From Pontibacterium granulatum (GTDB taxonomy: Bacteria > Pseudomonadota > Gammaproteobacteria > Pseudomonadales > Balneatricaceae), in the NCBI RefSeq assembly GCF_029961155.1, contig NZ_JASBRH010000004.1:234836-298835 (forward strand): a DNA stretch of 64,000 nt. The letters run 5' to 3'. Made by a program: the position numbers and the translations under genes. Position 1 is the first letter of the stretch. Each line of letters begins with the position of its first letter. Below the pieces are notes generated by a model. That model made no database searches. It was not told where the DNA came from and worked only from the letters and a program-made list of their open reading frames with translations. Below are positions 47,336 to 54,720 of the stretch, one piece after another.

Positions 47336-48958
47336 TTAAAGAACGGCCACACGGAAGGCGGCAAATGAAGCAACGGCGATGATGACCCAATAAGCAGCGC
47401 CCATGATCTGAACGGCCATCGCTGAACAGTGCTGATCGATCACGACAACGGTACCGTCAAACTCGACGGTGCCAGATTCACAGGAACCAGCCACTGAGAG
47501 ATCAAAGAAGCCGTTAACACCACCGACAAACTCGGACTGACCGACCCGATCGGTGAAGTCGGTCATGACGCTGGAATAGCTCAGCTCGGTATCAGGGGAA
47601 TACTCGCCTTCAGACGAGGGGCCTTCGTAGTCCTTACAGGAGATATTGTCGGGATTCTCTTCACAGAAAGTTTTACCCTGCTCGGATGGATCTTCAGTCG
47701 CGGCAGGGTCACCGGTGGTTGGGCCTTCTGTGGTTTGGCTGGAGGTTCTGTTGCCTGCTGGATCGTAAGTATCGACGGTGCGTGTGGTTTGTTGTGCTGA
47801 AGCACCGCTGCCCGCCGTGACGGTGATCCGGCTGGTGCTGTTGTCGATGTTGTAGACCGTCTGGGGATGTTGCGTATAGCTGATGTTGTTTGTGGTCTCG
47901 ACAGTCTTTGAGCCGTCTGCGTTGGTCGTCGTTGTGGTGGTTACCGTATCGGTGCGGGTGATGCCGTCTGATTGTGTGACAGTGGTGATGTCGTCCCTGG
48001 TTTCCACTACGGCACCATCACCACGGGTTTCAGTTGTGGTGACGGTTTGGGAGGTGATCTGTTTGCCGTCCAGGTTCTCAGTGATGGGATCGGTTTGTGT
48101 AGTGGAGGTACGTGACTCCCTGGTATCGGTGTTGGTGTCTTCTTCCTTTACGAAGGACTCAGGATCACCGATGACAACAGATGTGGCTTCGTCTTGTCCT
48201 GGTTCACGTGCTTGGCCAGTAGCAACATACGTCGAGAAGCGGAAGCACTGGCCGCTTGGGGAACACTTCACTTTAGTGTCTGGATTAACGTCACCGCCAA
48301 CGCCGTTACCGTCAGGAATGGGTATGGCGTAACCGCAGCCGTCAGCAGAGAGACCGCCGCCGATCTCAATGACCATGCCACCTACTGGAATGTCTTCTAC
48401 AAAGACGCCGTTATTAATGGTGCCGTTGATTGGGGTGGCGATTCGCTTAGGTGTTCCTGCATTTGGGCAACTAGATGGCTCTGTACCACAAGCCTCAATC
48501 AGTGCTGCGTTACCAGTTGACTCAGGATCAGCAGGGCAGGCTTGCTTTAAGAGAATGGTGTAGGTACCACCTACGCCTTTCTCTTTATCACCGATACACC
48601 TGCTTTCGGTTATGAAAATGCCGGTGCACCACTGATCGTACTGCGATGTTTGATAGAGATAGCAAACGTATTGATCGGCGTTGTAACCGTGTGGACCTTC
48701 CGCCAGCGGGTAACCTTGGTATGTAGCTGAGCTGTTATTAACAAAATTCTGGCAAGCTTGCTCGGGTGTGCCCGCTGGCGAAGCATTCCACCCAGACCAG
48801 TAATACCCGTCATAAGCCAACGCAGACGTAGCCGTAACAAACGCAATAAAGAACACCGCAGCAACCACGATCTGATTACCAGGATGCCGCCACTTGAAGT
48901 TAGGCCGAAGCCACGTATTTACCCTCTGCCATTTCTGAAGCCTTGAATGATTGCCCAT
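47336..48958 (-). CDS. pIII-like adsorption/minor coat protein (TspB-like)
   Basis: A 540-residue secreted protein: a long basic N-terminus, signal helix (about 30-47, VVAAVFFIAFVTATSALA), a Cys-rich N-terminal domain (about 50-220), a Thr/Ser-rich region of imperfect beta repeats (about 265-400, with TVTTTETRGDG and TVTTTTTTNADG), a Cys-containing C-terminal domain and a terminal TM helix (YWVIIAVASFAAFRV). This is the architecture of filamentous phage pIII and neisserial TspB-like proteins, which bind the host receptor. ATG 48958 is chosen for its GGGAGGG site and because the signal follows; a longer frame from 48997 adds 13 residues. Confidence 0.75.
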   Translation of the reverse strand: MGNHSRLQKWQRVNTWLRPNFKWRHPGNQIVVAAVFFIAFVTATSALAYDGYYWSGWNASPAGTPEQACQNFVNNSSATYQGYPLAEGPHGYNADQYVCYLYQTSQYDQWCTGIFITESRCIGDKEKGVGGTYTILLKQACPADPESTGNAALIEACGTEPSSCPNAGTPKRIATPINGTINNGVFVEDIPVGGMVIEIGGGLSADGCGYAIPIPDGNGVGGDVNPDTKVKCSPSGQCFRFSTYVATGQAREPGQDEATSVVIGDPESFVKEEDTNTDTRESRTSTTQTDPITENLDGKQITSQTVTTTETRGDGAVVETRDDITTVTQSDGITRTDTVTTTTTTNADGSKTVETTNNISYTQHPQTVYNIDNSTSRITVTAGSGASAQQTTRTVDTYDPAGNRTSSQTTEGPTTGDPAATEDPSEQGKTFCEENPDNISCKDYEGPSSEGEYSPDTELSYSSVMTDFTDRVGQSEFVGGVNGFFDLSVAGSCESGTVEFDGTVVVIDQHCSAMAVQIMGAAYWVIIAVASFAAFRVAVL

Positions 48959-49002
48959 GCGGTCAACCCTCCCATGAATGCGTAGAACATAATCCAAGCC
49001 AT
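48919..49002 (-). CDS. 27-residue membrane peptide, minor coat candidate (pVII/pIX-like)
   Basis: A 27-residue frame starting MAWIMFYAFMGGLTAWAIIQ, one TM helix followed by GFRNGRG. AAGGGGG lies upstream of the ATG. It sits between the major coat terminator and pIII and overlaps the pIII start, exactly where small minor coat proteins occur in filamentous phages. Its small size is normal for pVII/pIX (about 30 residues). Confidence 0.6.
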   Translation of the reverse strand: MAWIMFYAFMGGLTAWAIIQGFRNGRG

Positions 49003-49019
49003 TAGCGCCCCCTTGAACG

Positions 49020-49043
49020 AAAAAGGAGGCCTAAGCCTCCTTT
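49020..49043 (-). terminator. strong intrinsic terminator after the major coat gene
   Basis: On the minus strand AAAGGAGGC and GCCTCCTTT (49043-49035 and 49030-49022) form a perfect nine-pair stem with loop TTAG, followed by TTCG. Terminators just after the major coat gene are a hallmark of filamentous phages and keep coat expression high. Confidence 0.85.
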
Positions 49044-49063
49044 CCCTCGACGATCCGAAGCGC

Positions 49064-49201
49064 TTAGCCTCGGAACCAGCCGATAACCTGGTTGAAGCCC
49101 CACTTGGCTACACCTGGCAGGATCTTGATCGCTGCGATAGCAGTGATCGCGGTCACGATGGTGGTTGCGTCGATTGCAGAAGTAATTGCGGTAAAGTCCA
49201 T
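49064..49201 (-). CDS. major coat protein of the filamentous phage (pVIII-like)
   Basis: A 45-residue frame: MDFTAITSAIDATTIVTAIT, a hydrophobic core (AIAAIKILPGV), then a C-terminal part with two Lys, two Trp and an Arg (VAKWGFNQVIGWFRG). Acidic N-terminus, hydrophobic middle and basic C-terminus is the pVIII pattern, with the basic end facing DNA. There is no separate signal peptide, as in Pf3. GAGAGGA precedes the ATG and a strong terminator follows. The longer frame overlapping it (49002-49217) reads as nonsense. Confidence 0.85.
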   Translation of the reverse strand: MDFTAITSAIDATTIVTAITAIAAIKILPGVAKWGFNQVIGWFRG

Positions 49202-49244
49202 GGTTGTTTCCTCTCAAGAATGCGGAACGAATCCGTCCCCCGAT

Positions 49245-49619
49245 TTAATCGCTACCGACTCTGTCGGATATGAAGTCGATAACACTGCCAAACGCCCACG
49301 CCACCAGATAAGCGATCATGGGCAACGAGAACCCAAGCGCGAATGCCTGAGCTAATTCGATTGCCGTTGGTAGCTGGAACATGCCTGGCATCTCTAGCAC
49401 CTGATTGAGCTGGTTGATGGCCTGTGTCAGGCCCTCAACCGTGGCATCATTCAGTACTAATCCGGCATCTGTTCCGCTTTCCTGAGTTATGGCCCCCTCG
49501 GCCTGTAGCAGGGCGATCACCTCAGTCTCGGAACGCTCGACAAAGACAGTGGAGCAGTTCCACCAAGTGCCGGAGCTATCCGTTCTGATCGTGCCTGTAC
49601 AGGTCGCGTAGGTGGTCAT
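49245..49619 (-). CDS. prophage membrane protein upstream of the coat gene
   Basis: A 124-residue protein with an N-terminal polar region holding two Cys (TCTG, WNCS), a helical middle (about 35-85) and a C-terminal TM helix (about 93-115, FALGFSLPMIAYLVAWAFGSVI). No homology is obvious to me. Its place between the putative ssDNA-binding protein and the major coat protein suggests a virion or assembly protein, perhaps a minor coat subunit. Confidence 0.6.
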   Translation of the reverse strand: MTTYATCTGTIRTDSSGTWWNCSTVFVERSETEVIALLQAEGAITQESGTDAGLVLNDATVEGLTQAINQLNQVLEMPGMFQLPTAIELAQAFALGFSLPMIAYLVAWAFGSVIDFISDRVGSD

Positions 49620-49653
49620 GTGGCCTTCCCCTAATCAGCCCTCAGGTCTTTGA

Positions 49654-49950
49654 TTAAGCCTTTGCCTGCTGCTGAGCCGGACGTTGAACGGGTTCAACGG
49701 AGACCACTTTGAAAGCCATCTTCTGACCTGCACCGGCAACCGGACGCGCAACGACCTTGCACTTACATGGAAGAGACGCGCGGAGCTTATCGACAACCTC
49801 GTAGTCAGCGGTCATCTTCATCACTTCCAGTCCGGCCAGATCATCGTTGCTGCCGTCGTTGGACTGCGTCATGAGTATGGAACCGCCACGGTTACCGTCC
49901 ATGTTGTAGCGTTTTGCCTGGATTACATCGCCTACCATTTCAACGTTCAT
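49654..49950 (-). CDS. putative ssDNA-binding protein (pV-like)
   Basis: A 98-residue soluble protein (MNVEMVGDVIQAKRYNMDGN start) with predicted beta strands separated by charged turns, KCKVVARPVAGAGQKMAFKVVSVEPV, and a Gln/Ala-rich basic tail (RPAQQQAKA). Size, charge and place before the coat genes fit the single-strand binding protein of filamentous phages, which coats the DNA before extrusion. There is no direct motif. ATG 49950 has a better distance to GAGAGG than the ATG at 49956. Confidence 0.5.
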   Translation of the reverse strand: MNVEMVGDVIQAKRYNMDGNRGGSILMTQSNDGSNDDLAGLEVMKMTADYEVVDKLRASLPCKCKVVARPVAGAGQKMAFKVVSVEPVQRPAQQQAKA

Positions 49951-50004
49951 CGTCATTTCCCTCTCTGGTTTATCAGCGCTGCCCCGCCGAGAAAGCGGGA
50001 CGCC

Positions 50005-50283
50005 TCAGTTAACACATCCGCAGCCCTGGCATCGGACTGCCGGAATCTTTAATGGAGCCTTGATCAGTGCTCCGCATCCTTCACAGAGGTGCCACCGTGT
50101 GCATGGGGCTTTCTCTGTGAGCGTGTAGACCGGCCTTGCGGTTGGCGCCGGATCATGCAGAAAACTCAGTGTGCTTGAAGGACAGGTGCAGGCTGCGAGA
50201 CTGTTACCGCACACAATGCAGAAGCCGCGTTGCTCTGCTGTGCGTCGGGGTGCTTTCTCTCGATATTCCCGCGTTACTGCCAT
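50005..50283 (-). CDS. prophage zinc-ribbon protein of unknown function
   Basis: A 92-residue basic protein with Cys pairs CIVC (22-25), CTC, CEGC (about 67-70) and CQGC (about 85-88), which look like one or two zinc ribbons. No family recognised. It lies in the early part of the minus-strand phage operon, so may be a regulatory or DNA-binding protein. The 160 bases between it and the gene upstream contain no convincing gene. Confidence 0.55.
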   Translation of the reverse strand: MAVTREYREKAPRRTAEQRGFCIVCGNSLAACTCPSSTLSFLHDPAPTARPVYTLTEKAPCTRWHLCEGCGALIKAPLKIPAVRCQGCGCVN

Positions 50284-50442
50284 CCTTGAAGTCCTCTGCG
50301 TTTCGCCTGTTTTGGAAAGGATTCAGAAAGCGAACCCTTACCAAAACCGAGAGGCGACCTTGCTCTGGTTACGCCGTGAAAACCGCTCCCTTGCCACGGC
50401 AAAACAGCAATCAGGGAGCGGGGCAGTTACGGATGCCAGCCG

Positions 50443-50733
50443 TCAGGGTTTATCGTGGCGGGGACCATCCGCCACGCCCCCAGGTGCTACCTCATTAGCA
50501 CCCACACCGGGAGTCGGAAAATCTTTCCAGGTGACTGCCTCGATCTTGCGAACGATGGCGTCGAGTTCTGCTGCGCGACAGTAGAGGATCGCTTCCTCTT
50601 CGTCGGATACACGTAGTGCACCGTCCCGGAGCTGGACGAGGCGTTGTTCTGCCTTTTCCAGATCGGTGCCGAGCAGGTTGCTGATGGTTTCGATCTGGTC
50701 GGTATCGAGTGTCAGGGTGTAGGTCTTGCTCAT
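50443..50733 (-). CDS. small prophage protein, unknown
   Basis: A 96-residue soluble protein (MSKTYTLTLDTDQIETISNL start). A beta strand followed by helices, TLDTDQIETISNLLGTDLEKAEQRLVQL, and a disordered Gly/Pro-rich end. I use ATG 50733, which overlaps the upstream stop (ATGA). A GTG three codons earlier is less likely. No function can be given. Confidence 0.55.
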   Translation of the reverse strand: MSKTYTLTLDTDQIETISNLLGTDLEKAEQRLVQLRDGALRVSDEEEAILYCRAAELDAIVRKIEAVTWKDFPTPGVGANEVAPGGVADGPRHDKP

Positions 50734-51047
50734 ACCCGCCACCCCGCAATATTGCGTTCCAACTCTGCCAACTGAGCCAACCAGCGTTCACAGATCGGAA
50801 GGACGTTTTCTTCAGATGGGAAGGTGAAGAACGAGTCCAGGTAGAACTCTGCTTTGGGTTCGATGACTTTGATAAAAACGATGCTTCCAACAACGAACAT
50901 CGCATCGACACCGCGAGAACGAAGCCGTACAACCTCAGCTGAAACCTCAGATATCTTTGCGGCTTCCAGATCGGAGAGAAGCACCCCACCCTCTGGTAAG
51001 GACGGGAGATTCATTTGTGAAACAGGGGTAACTGAATTGCCTTTCAT
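50730..51047 (-). CDS. small prophage protein, unknown
   Basis: A 105-residue soluble protein, MKGNSVTPVSQMNLPSLPEG start, no Cys-rich or membrane features. ATG 51047 has a strong AGGAGG and overlaps the stop of the HTH gene (ATGA). The C-terminus overlaps the next gene in the same way. Such overlapping early genes of inoviruses are often replication accessory proteins, but nothing shows that here. Confidence 0.55.
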   Translation of the reverse strand: MKGNSVTPVSQMNLPSLPEGGVLLSDLEAAKISEVSAEVVRLRSRGVDAMFVVGSIVFIKVIEPKAEFYLDSFFTFPSEENVLPICERWLAQLAELERNIAGWRV

Positions 51048-51292
51048 GCTGCTGCCTCCTTGCATAATTTCGCGATAGCAACCAGATTGATGTAGCGCGT
51101 TGGGCGTTTACCTGGACGCGCTGGGGTTAGCTGCACATATGGAATTTCTCCGCGATCCATAGCGGAGGTGATAGCCGAAGCCGAACAACCTACAGCTTCG
51201 GCAAACTTAGATGCGCGCATAACAGGGACTTGCAGACCAAGCTGCTGGACCTCATCAAGCGCGGTCAGGAGATTGAAGTTGCCGTTTTCCAT
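51044..51292 (-). CDS. small HTH DNA-binding protein at the head of the phage operon (Cro/excisionase-like)
   Basis: An 82-residue protein with a central helix-turn-helix, RASKFAEAVGCSASAITSAMDRGEIPYVQL, followed by basic residues (RPGKRPTRYINLVAI). This 'site selection, then wing' pattern recalls AlpA/MerR-type excisionases and phage regulators. It is the first gene of the morphogenesis operon and is divergent from the repressor gene, with 128 bases of AT-rich operator DNA between. It may be the Cro-like or excision switch protein. Confidence 0.65.
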   Translation of the reverse strand: MENGNFNLLTALDEVQQLGLQVPVMRASKFAEAVGCSASAITSAMDRGEIPYVQLTPARPGKRPTRYINLVAIAKLCKEAAA

Positions 51293-51420
51293 TGCCGTTA
51301 TTCCTAATCAGAGCCGTATGCGGCTATAATTAATGAAGCGAATTACCGTGTAGATATTATTCGAATAAATATTAATCGCTAAGATATAAGCGAGCAATAT
51401 TTACTCGATGGCATTTTTTT
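51293..51420. promoter_or_regulatory. lysogeny control region with palindromic operators
   Basis: AT-rich DNA between the divergent HTH gene and the repressor gene. It includes the perfect palindrome TTATTCGAATAA (51357-51368) and the inverted repeat CGAGCAATATTTACTCG (51391-51407, ends pair CGAG/CTCG). The strings AATATTTA/TAAATATT recur between them, suggesting several related operator sites. No ribosome site is seen for the repressor apart from the T-run before its ATG. Confidence 0.55.
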
Positions 51421-51705
51421 ATGAATAAAGACCGATTAATAGTTTTAATCGATTCGTTAGGTGAGCCAGAACGGAAGAAGTACATAGCCTTCTCCGAAAT
51501 CACTGGCATCAAAAAAGATACGCTTAAGAACCTCTGCCGAGGTCAGCAGCGCTTTAACGATGAACATCTTGAGGCAATAGCCGCAGCATACCCGCAGTAC
51601 AAAATGTGGTTTGCGTTCGGTGAGACTCACCCAGAGATAGGTCAGATCAGCCCAGAACTGGAACAAGTGGCTGACGACTTCCGCGAAACGGGAACGGATA
51701 CCTAA
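51421..51705 (+). CDS. phage repressor-like HTH protein
   Basis: A 94-residue protein. The N-terminal part has a Cro/CI-type helix-turn-helix: KKYIAFSEITGIKKDTLKNLCRGQQRFNDEHLEAIAAAYPQYKMWFAFGE. The ending 'WFAFG' plus an acidic tail matches small phage transcription factors of filamentous phages. It is divergent from the lytic operon and probably is the immunity repressor. No peptidase or other sensor domain is present, so SOS control would have to act in another way. Confidence 0.7.
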   Translation: MNKDRLIVLIDSLGEPERKKYIAFSEITGIKKDTLKNLCRGQQRFNDEHLEAIAAAYPQYKMWFAFGETHPEIGQISPELEQVADDFRETGTDT

Positions 51706-51759
51706 TAGCGCAAAAAATCAGGAACACCTGGTATCACAGAAAGCAGGGAGGGCTTTAAC

Positions 51760-52425
51760 GTGGAATTCTTTTTTATCTTAATCGCAGTGGGTGTGATCCT
51801 TCTCATCCACTATCTGAAAGCGTCCAAAGCAGAACGCAAACCTCGTCCTAAATCTGAACCGAAATTCGGCTCTGGCAATGACGACTCTTCCAACCTGGCT
51901 CCAAAGCTGGCGAGCGATCAAGACGCGTATCACTACGAGCTAAACCCTCGCTTATTCACCCGAGCGGAAACATCATTCTTCCATGCCTTAGAAGCAGCGG
52001 TCGACGGTAAGCTACGTATCTTCGGTAAGGTGCGAATTGCGGACGTGCTGAAAGTGAAGAAAGGTCTCGACAAGAGCCAATGGGGGTTCCAGTTCGGCCG
52101 CATCAAAGCGAAGCACTTCGATTACGTTCTATGCACACCAAACACTCTAAAAGTCGTTTGCGCTATCGAGCTGGATGACAGCTCCCACCAGAAACCGGAT
52201 CGTGTAAAGCGAGATGAGTTTGTAAATGCGATCTGCAAGGAATCGGGCTTAAAGCTACACCGCTTCAAGATACAGAAACACTACAACCCCCTAGAAATTA
52301 GCGGTCGAATATTTCCGCCAAAGCCAAGAGTCGAGCCGGTCAATCCGCAAGCGGTTATCACTGACATCAAGCAGTCTCTCGATGAGAACTCTGACATGCT
52401 TAGAAGGGAAAGAAAGAAAAGTTAA
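51760..52425 (+). CDS. DUF2726-family protein with N-terminal TM helix (nuclease-like fold)
   Basis: A 221-residue protein: TM helix (3-19), a polar linker (20-60), then the DUF2726 domain (about 65-180): FFHALEAAVDGKLRIFGKVRIADVL, FDYVLCTPNTLKVVCAIELDDSSHQ, then RVKRDEFVNAICKESGLKLHRF. The E-x-D pattern with surrounding strands suits a PD-(D/E)xK nuclease-like fold (my inference). DUF2726 proteins occur in mobile elements and are suspected of DNA processing. It follows the repressor by 54 bases and may be a lysogenic conversion gene. Confidence 0.75.
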   Translation: MEFFFILIAVGVILLIHYLKASKAERKPRPKSEPKFGSGNDDSSNLAPKLASDQDAYHYELNPRLFTRAETSFFHALEAAVDGKLRIFGKVRIADVLKVKKGLDKSQWGFQFGRIKAKHFDYVLCTPNTLKVVCAIELDDSSHQKPDRVKRDEFVNAICKESGLKLHRFKIQKHYNPLEISGRIFPPKPRVEPVNPQAVITDIKQSLDENSDMLRRERKKS

Positions 52426-52469
52426 TATGCTTTTTTCAAGGCAGTGATTACACTGCCTTAATATCAGCC

Positions 52470-52991
52470 TTAAATTTGCAATGCTTTTAACAAACTTGGA
52501 GTAAGGCGGTCAGTATCTACACGCCCAGCCTTATGAGCCTCCAAAATAATCTTTTTAACTTGCCCTTTTGTCAATCTAACCACGTTAGGGTTTTCGTCAA
52601 CAGAGTCTCCTGCAACCAAAGAGTTTATATACCCTGCAAACTCGCCTATCTTCTTGTAGTTAACATCGATAATATCCTTATGAGTTTTATCTTTATCCTT
52701 GATAAAACTATTACCCTCTATCTCTTGTATATCCAGACCAATGGTATCTCTAATATAATCACCATCTAAAATCACAAAATACACTGTAGCCAATGATTGA
52801 AGAACACCAACATTAGCTAATACCGCTTCCTTTATATCGTCTTCACTCTCGGATGCAGAGCACCAAACAGAAAGTGTGTTCTTGGATGTTTTCAAGCAAT
52901 TTGTAATAGCGTCAGCAGAAAACTCAGGAAGCCCTCGATCAAAATTCGGCTTCCATTTTGAGTATTCTATTTTACGAACAAGCTTCTCCAT
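52470..52991 (-). CDS. cargo operon protein C, unknown
   Basis: A 173-residue protein, last gene of a three-gene overlapping operon. No signal or membrane helix. The middle contains TVYFVILDGDYIRDTIGLDI, a likely strand-turn-helix with an Asp pair, and the end (VRLTKGQVKKIILEAHKAGR) is basic and helical. I recognise no family. It overlaps gene B by 20 bases in another frame. AT-rich codon use differs from the host. Confidence 0.6.
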   Translation of the reverse strand: MEKLVRKIEYSKWKPNFDRGLPEFSADAITNCLKTSKNTLSVWCSASESEDDIKEAVLANVGVLQSLATVYFVILDGDYIRDTIGLDIQEIEGNSFIKDKDKTHKDIIDVNYKKIGEFAGYINSLVAGDSVDENPNVVRLTKGQVKKIILEAHKAGRVDTDRLTPSLLKALQI

Positions 52992-53721
52992 AAATCTCTT
53001 CCTTAAGGTCGCATATAACTTGCTCTAAGTACTCCTTGAGCCACGGCTTTTCTATCGCAGTAAACTGCTCAAGATAATTAAGAGAGTCTTTGTTTGACCA
53101 CCCTTCGAACGCTCTTATCCCAGCCTCAACAACCTCATCATTTACGTTAGAGAATGCAGATACAGCCATAAAGGGACCGATCGACGATACTAAGTTATAT
53201 GGCATGCGAGATAGAAGATTCAACAAATAAGAAAAGTCATAAGGATCATGCATCCTTTTTCGGGCAAAGTCAGAGAATAGCTTGCAGTAGCGCTCTTGGT
53301 TTAAGCGAATCATTTTCTCAAGATATACTTCAGCTTGAGATACCATCCCATCCTCAAGGCTTTCAGTTCTTATAAAGTTTTCCAGCGTCTTAAAGAATAC
53401 AAAGTCTTGTTTATTCCTGTCCGCTCCTATCACGAATACTGACGGAACATCGCTTGAAGTACTTTGGTCATCCCCCAACTTAGAAGAAACACCGGACTCT
53501 TTAAAAATACTTAGAGCACTCACTGTGCGATTGTCTAAGACCTTTCTCCAAGCACGTTCACTAGTATAACTAAGAAACGTAGGTTCAATAGGGTAAGACG
53601 CATCACGCGTGCTAGATCTAACAGGACTTTCTCCAACAAGAATGGACGATAGATTTTCAAGCCTGCGAGATTTAGATAACGCTGGATGAATATGATCTAT
53701 GGTTATGTGTTTAAAAGTCAC
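52972..53721 (-). CDS. cargo operon protein B, unknown (helical)
   Basis: A 249-residue protein whose C-terminal half is all helical: LYNLLSRMPYNL-type and FMAVSAFSNVNDEVVEAGIRAFEGW segments look like HEAT-type repeats. The first part contains ITIDHIHPALSKSRRL and SVFVIGADRNKQDFVFF. I chose the GTG at 53721, which overlaps the upstream TGA stop (GTGA), in line with coupled translation; a TTG at 53736 is possible. No known domain. Confidence 0.6.
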   Translation of the reverse strand: MTFKHITIDHIHPALSKSRRLENLSSILVGESPVRSSTRDASYPIEPTFLSYTSERAWRKVLDNRTVSALSIFKESGVSSKLGDDQSTSSDVPSVFVIGADRNKQDFVFFKTLENFIRTESLEDGMVSQAEVYLEKMIRLNQERYCKLFSDFARKRMHDPYDFSYLLNLLSRMPYNLVSSIGPFMAVSAFSNVNDEVVEAGIRAFEGWSNKDSLNYLEQFTAIEKPWLKEYLEQVICDLKEEIYGEACS

Positions 53722-54446
53722 AACAAATCGCCCCAACCATTGCTAACCACTTCTCCACGCTGAATTACGCCTCTAAGTGCATCACCAATAGTATCTTTAT
53801 CAAATCTTGATTTTTTATTTTCAGCAAGTGTATTAACGTCAAGTTCAATATTTACGCCTTTAAAGTTCAGCTCAGAACCGGCCACTTCGAGAGTTCCCTC
53901 CGCCTCATTCACGACAGAAATACTATTCAGGCTTTCGTTAAACCCGCCGACAGAACACTCTGAAACTGAATTTATCTTCACACCATAATCAGATATAGGA
54001 GCTTCATAAAAATCAGGCACTGAAACAAAGTTTTGCCAAAATTCTGCAAGCCTCTCTTCTGGAACCCCATCAAACAAAGAAGTCACATTTAATGCAACTC
54101 TCTTCGCAGACATATCATACTCAGCAAAGAGCCGCTCAAAAACATCCCTAGCTTTGTTCGAAAAATCGACTAAAGAACCCATATTCGAGCAATCTACATC
54201 AGTACAGTTTTTAACGACAAAAACTCTAGACATACCGATAAAAAGACTCCATTCGTCATCAACACTATTTAGCCTAGGACGCAGGATATCAGGCCCACCG
54301 GACTCTGACTTTTCCCTGAAAGTAGTTGGAATCCAGCCATACTCACCAAAGACATCTAACAGTCTTTTAACGTTTTCAGCATTTGGCTCAATCTCTTCAC
54401 AATTAACAAAAGCCTGAGCCTGATACTTTAAGTCCAATCGTGTCAT
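53718..54446 (-). CDS. cargo operon protein A, unknown
   Basis: A 242-residue protein, first gene of the operon. The sequence alternates strands and helices, with EYGWIPTTFREKSESGGPD early on and DMSAKRVALNVTSLFDGVPEERLAEFWQNF in the middle. The general pattern brings to mind the poorly known TIGR04255-type proteins found in defence islands, but I cannot claim that match by eye. No signal or TM helix. It is the likely promoter-proximal gene, transcribed away from the integrase. Confidence 0.6.
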   Translation of the reverse strand: MTRLDLKYQAQAFVNCEEIEPNAENVKRLLDVFGEYGWIPTTFREKSESGGPDILRPRLNSVDDEWSLFIGMSRVFVVKNCTDVDCSNMGSLVDFSNKARDVFERLFAEYDMSAKRVALNVTSLFDGVPEERLAEFWQNFVSVPDFYEAPISDYGVKINSVSECSVGGFNESLNSISVVNEAEGTLEVAGSELNFKGVNIELDVNTLAENKKSRFDKDTIGDALRGVIQRGEVVSNGWGDLL

Positions 54447-54720
54447 TACGCTTACCCATTTTCCCTATAAATATAAACGCAACTTATTTTCAAAATAAAT
54501 TACGTCCATGTATTCTTTCAGCCACTGAGAGCTGAACTTTCCCTACCTGTTAGAACACTAAAAGCCCAACACTTGAAGGCCAACTATACGTTTCCATACA
54601 ACTAACAAGGCAAGAAATCATATCAGCCTCAGTTTAGCAGCCACCAACATAGAATGCTGCATGTTCTGACTTGCATGCTACTGTAAAGTTCAGCACTTTG
54701 TAGGCTCCAAAGGTGTACCA
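54447..54720. other. intergenic region between cargo operon and integrase
   Basis: About 270 AT-rich bases between divergent genes. Promoters for both should lie here. I see no clear hairpin, repeat or small gene. Confidence 0.3.

Noticed and set aside
49002..49217. 71-residue frame overlapping the major coat gene
   Set aside because: It starts at TTG, reads as Arg/His-rich nonsense and runs through the terminator; the 45-residue frame in another phase has all coat features.
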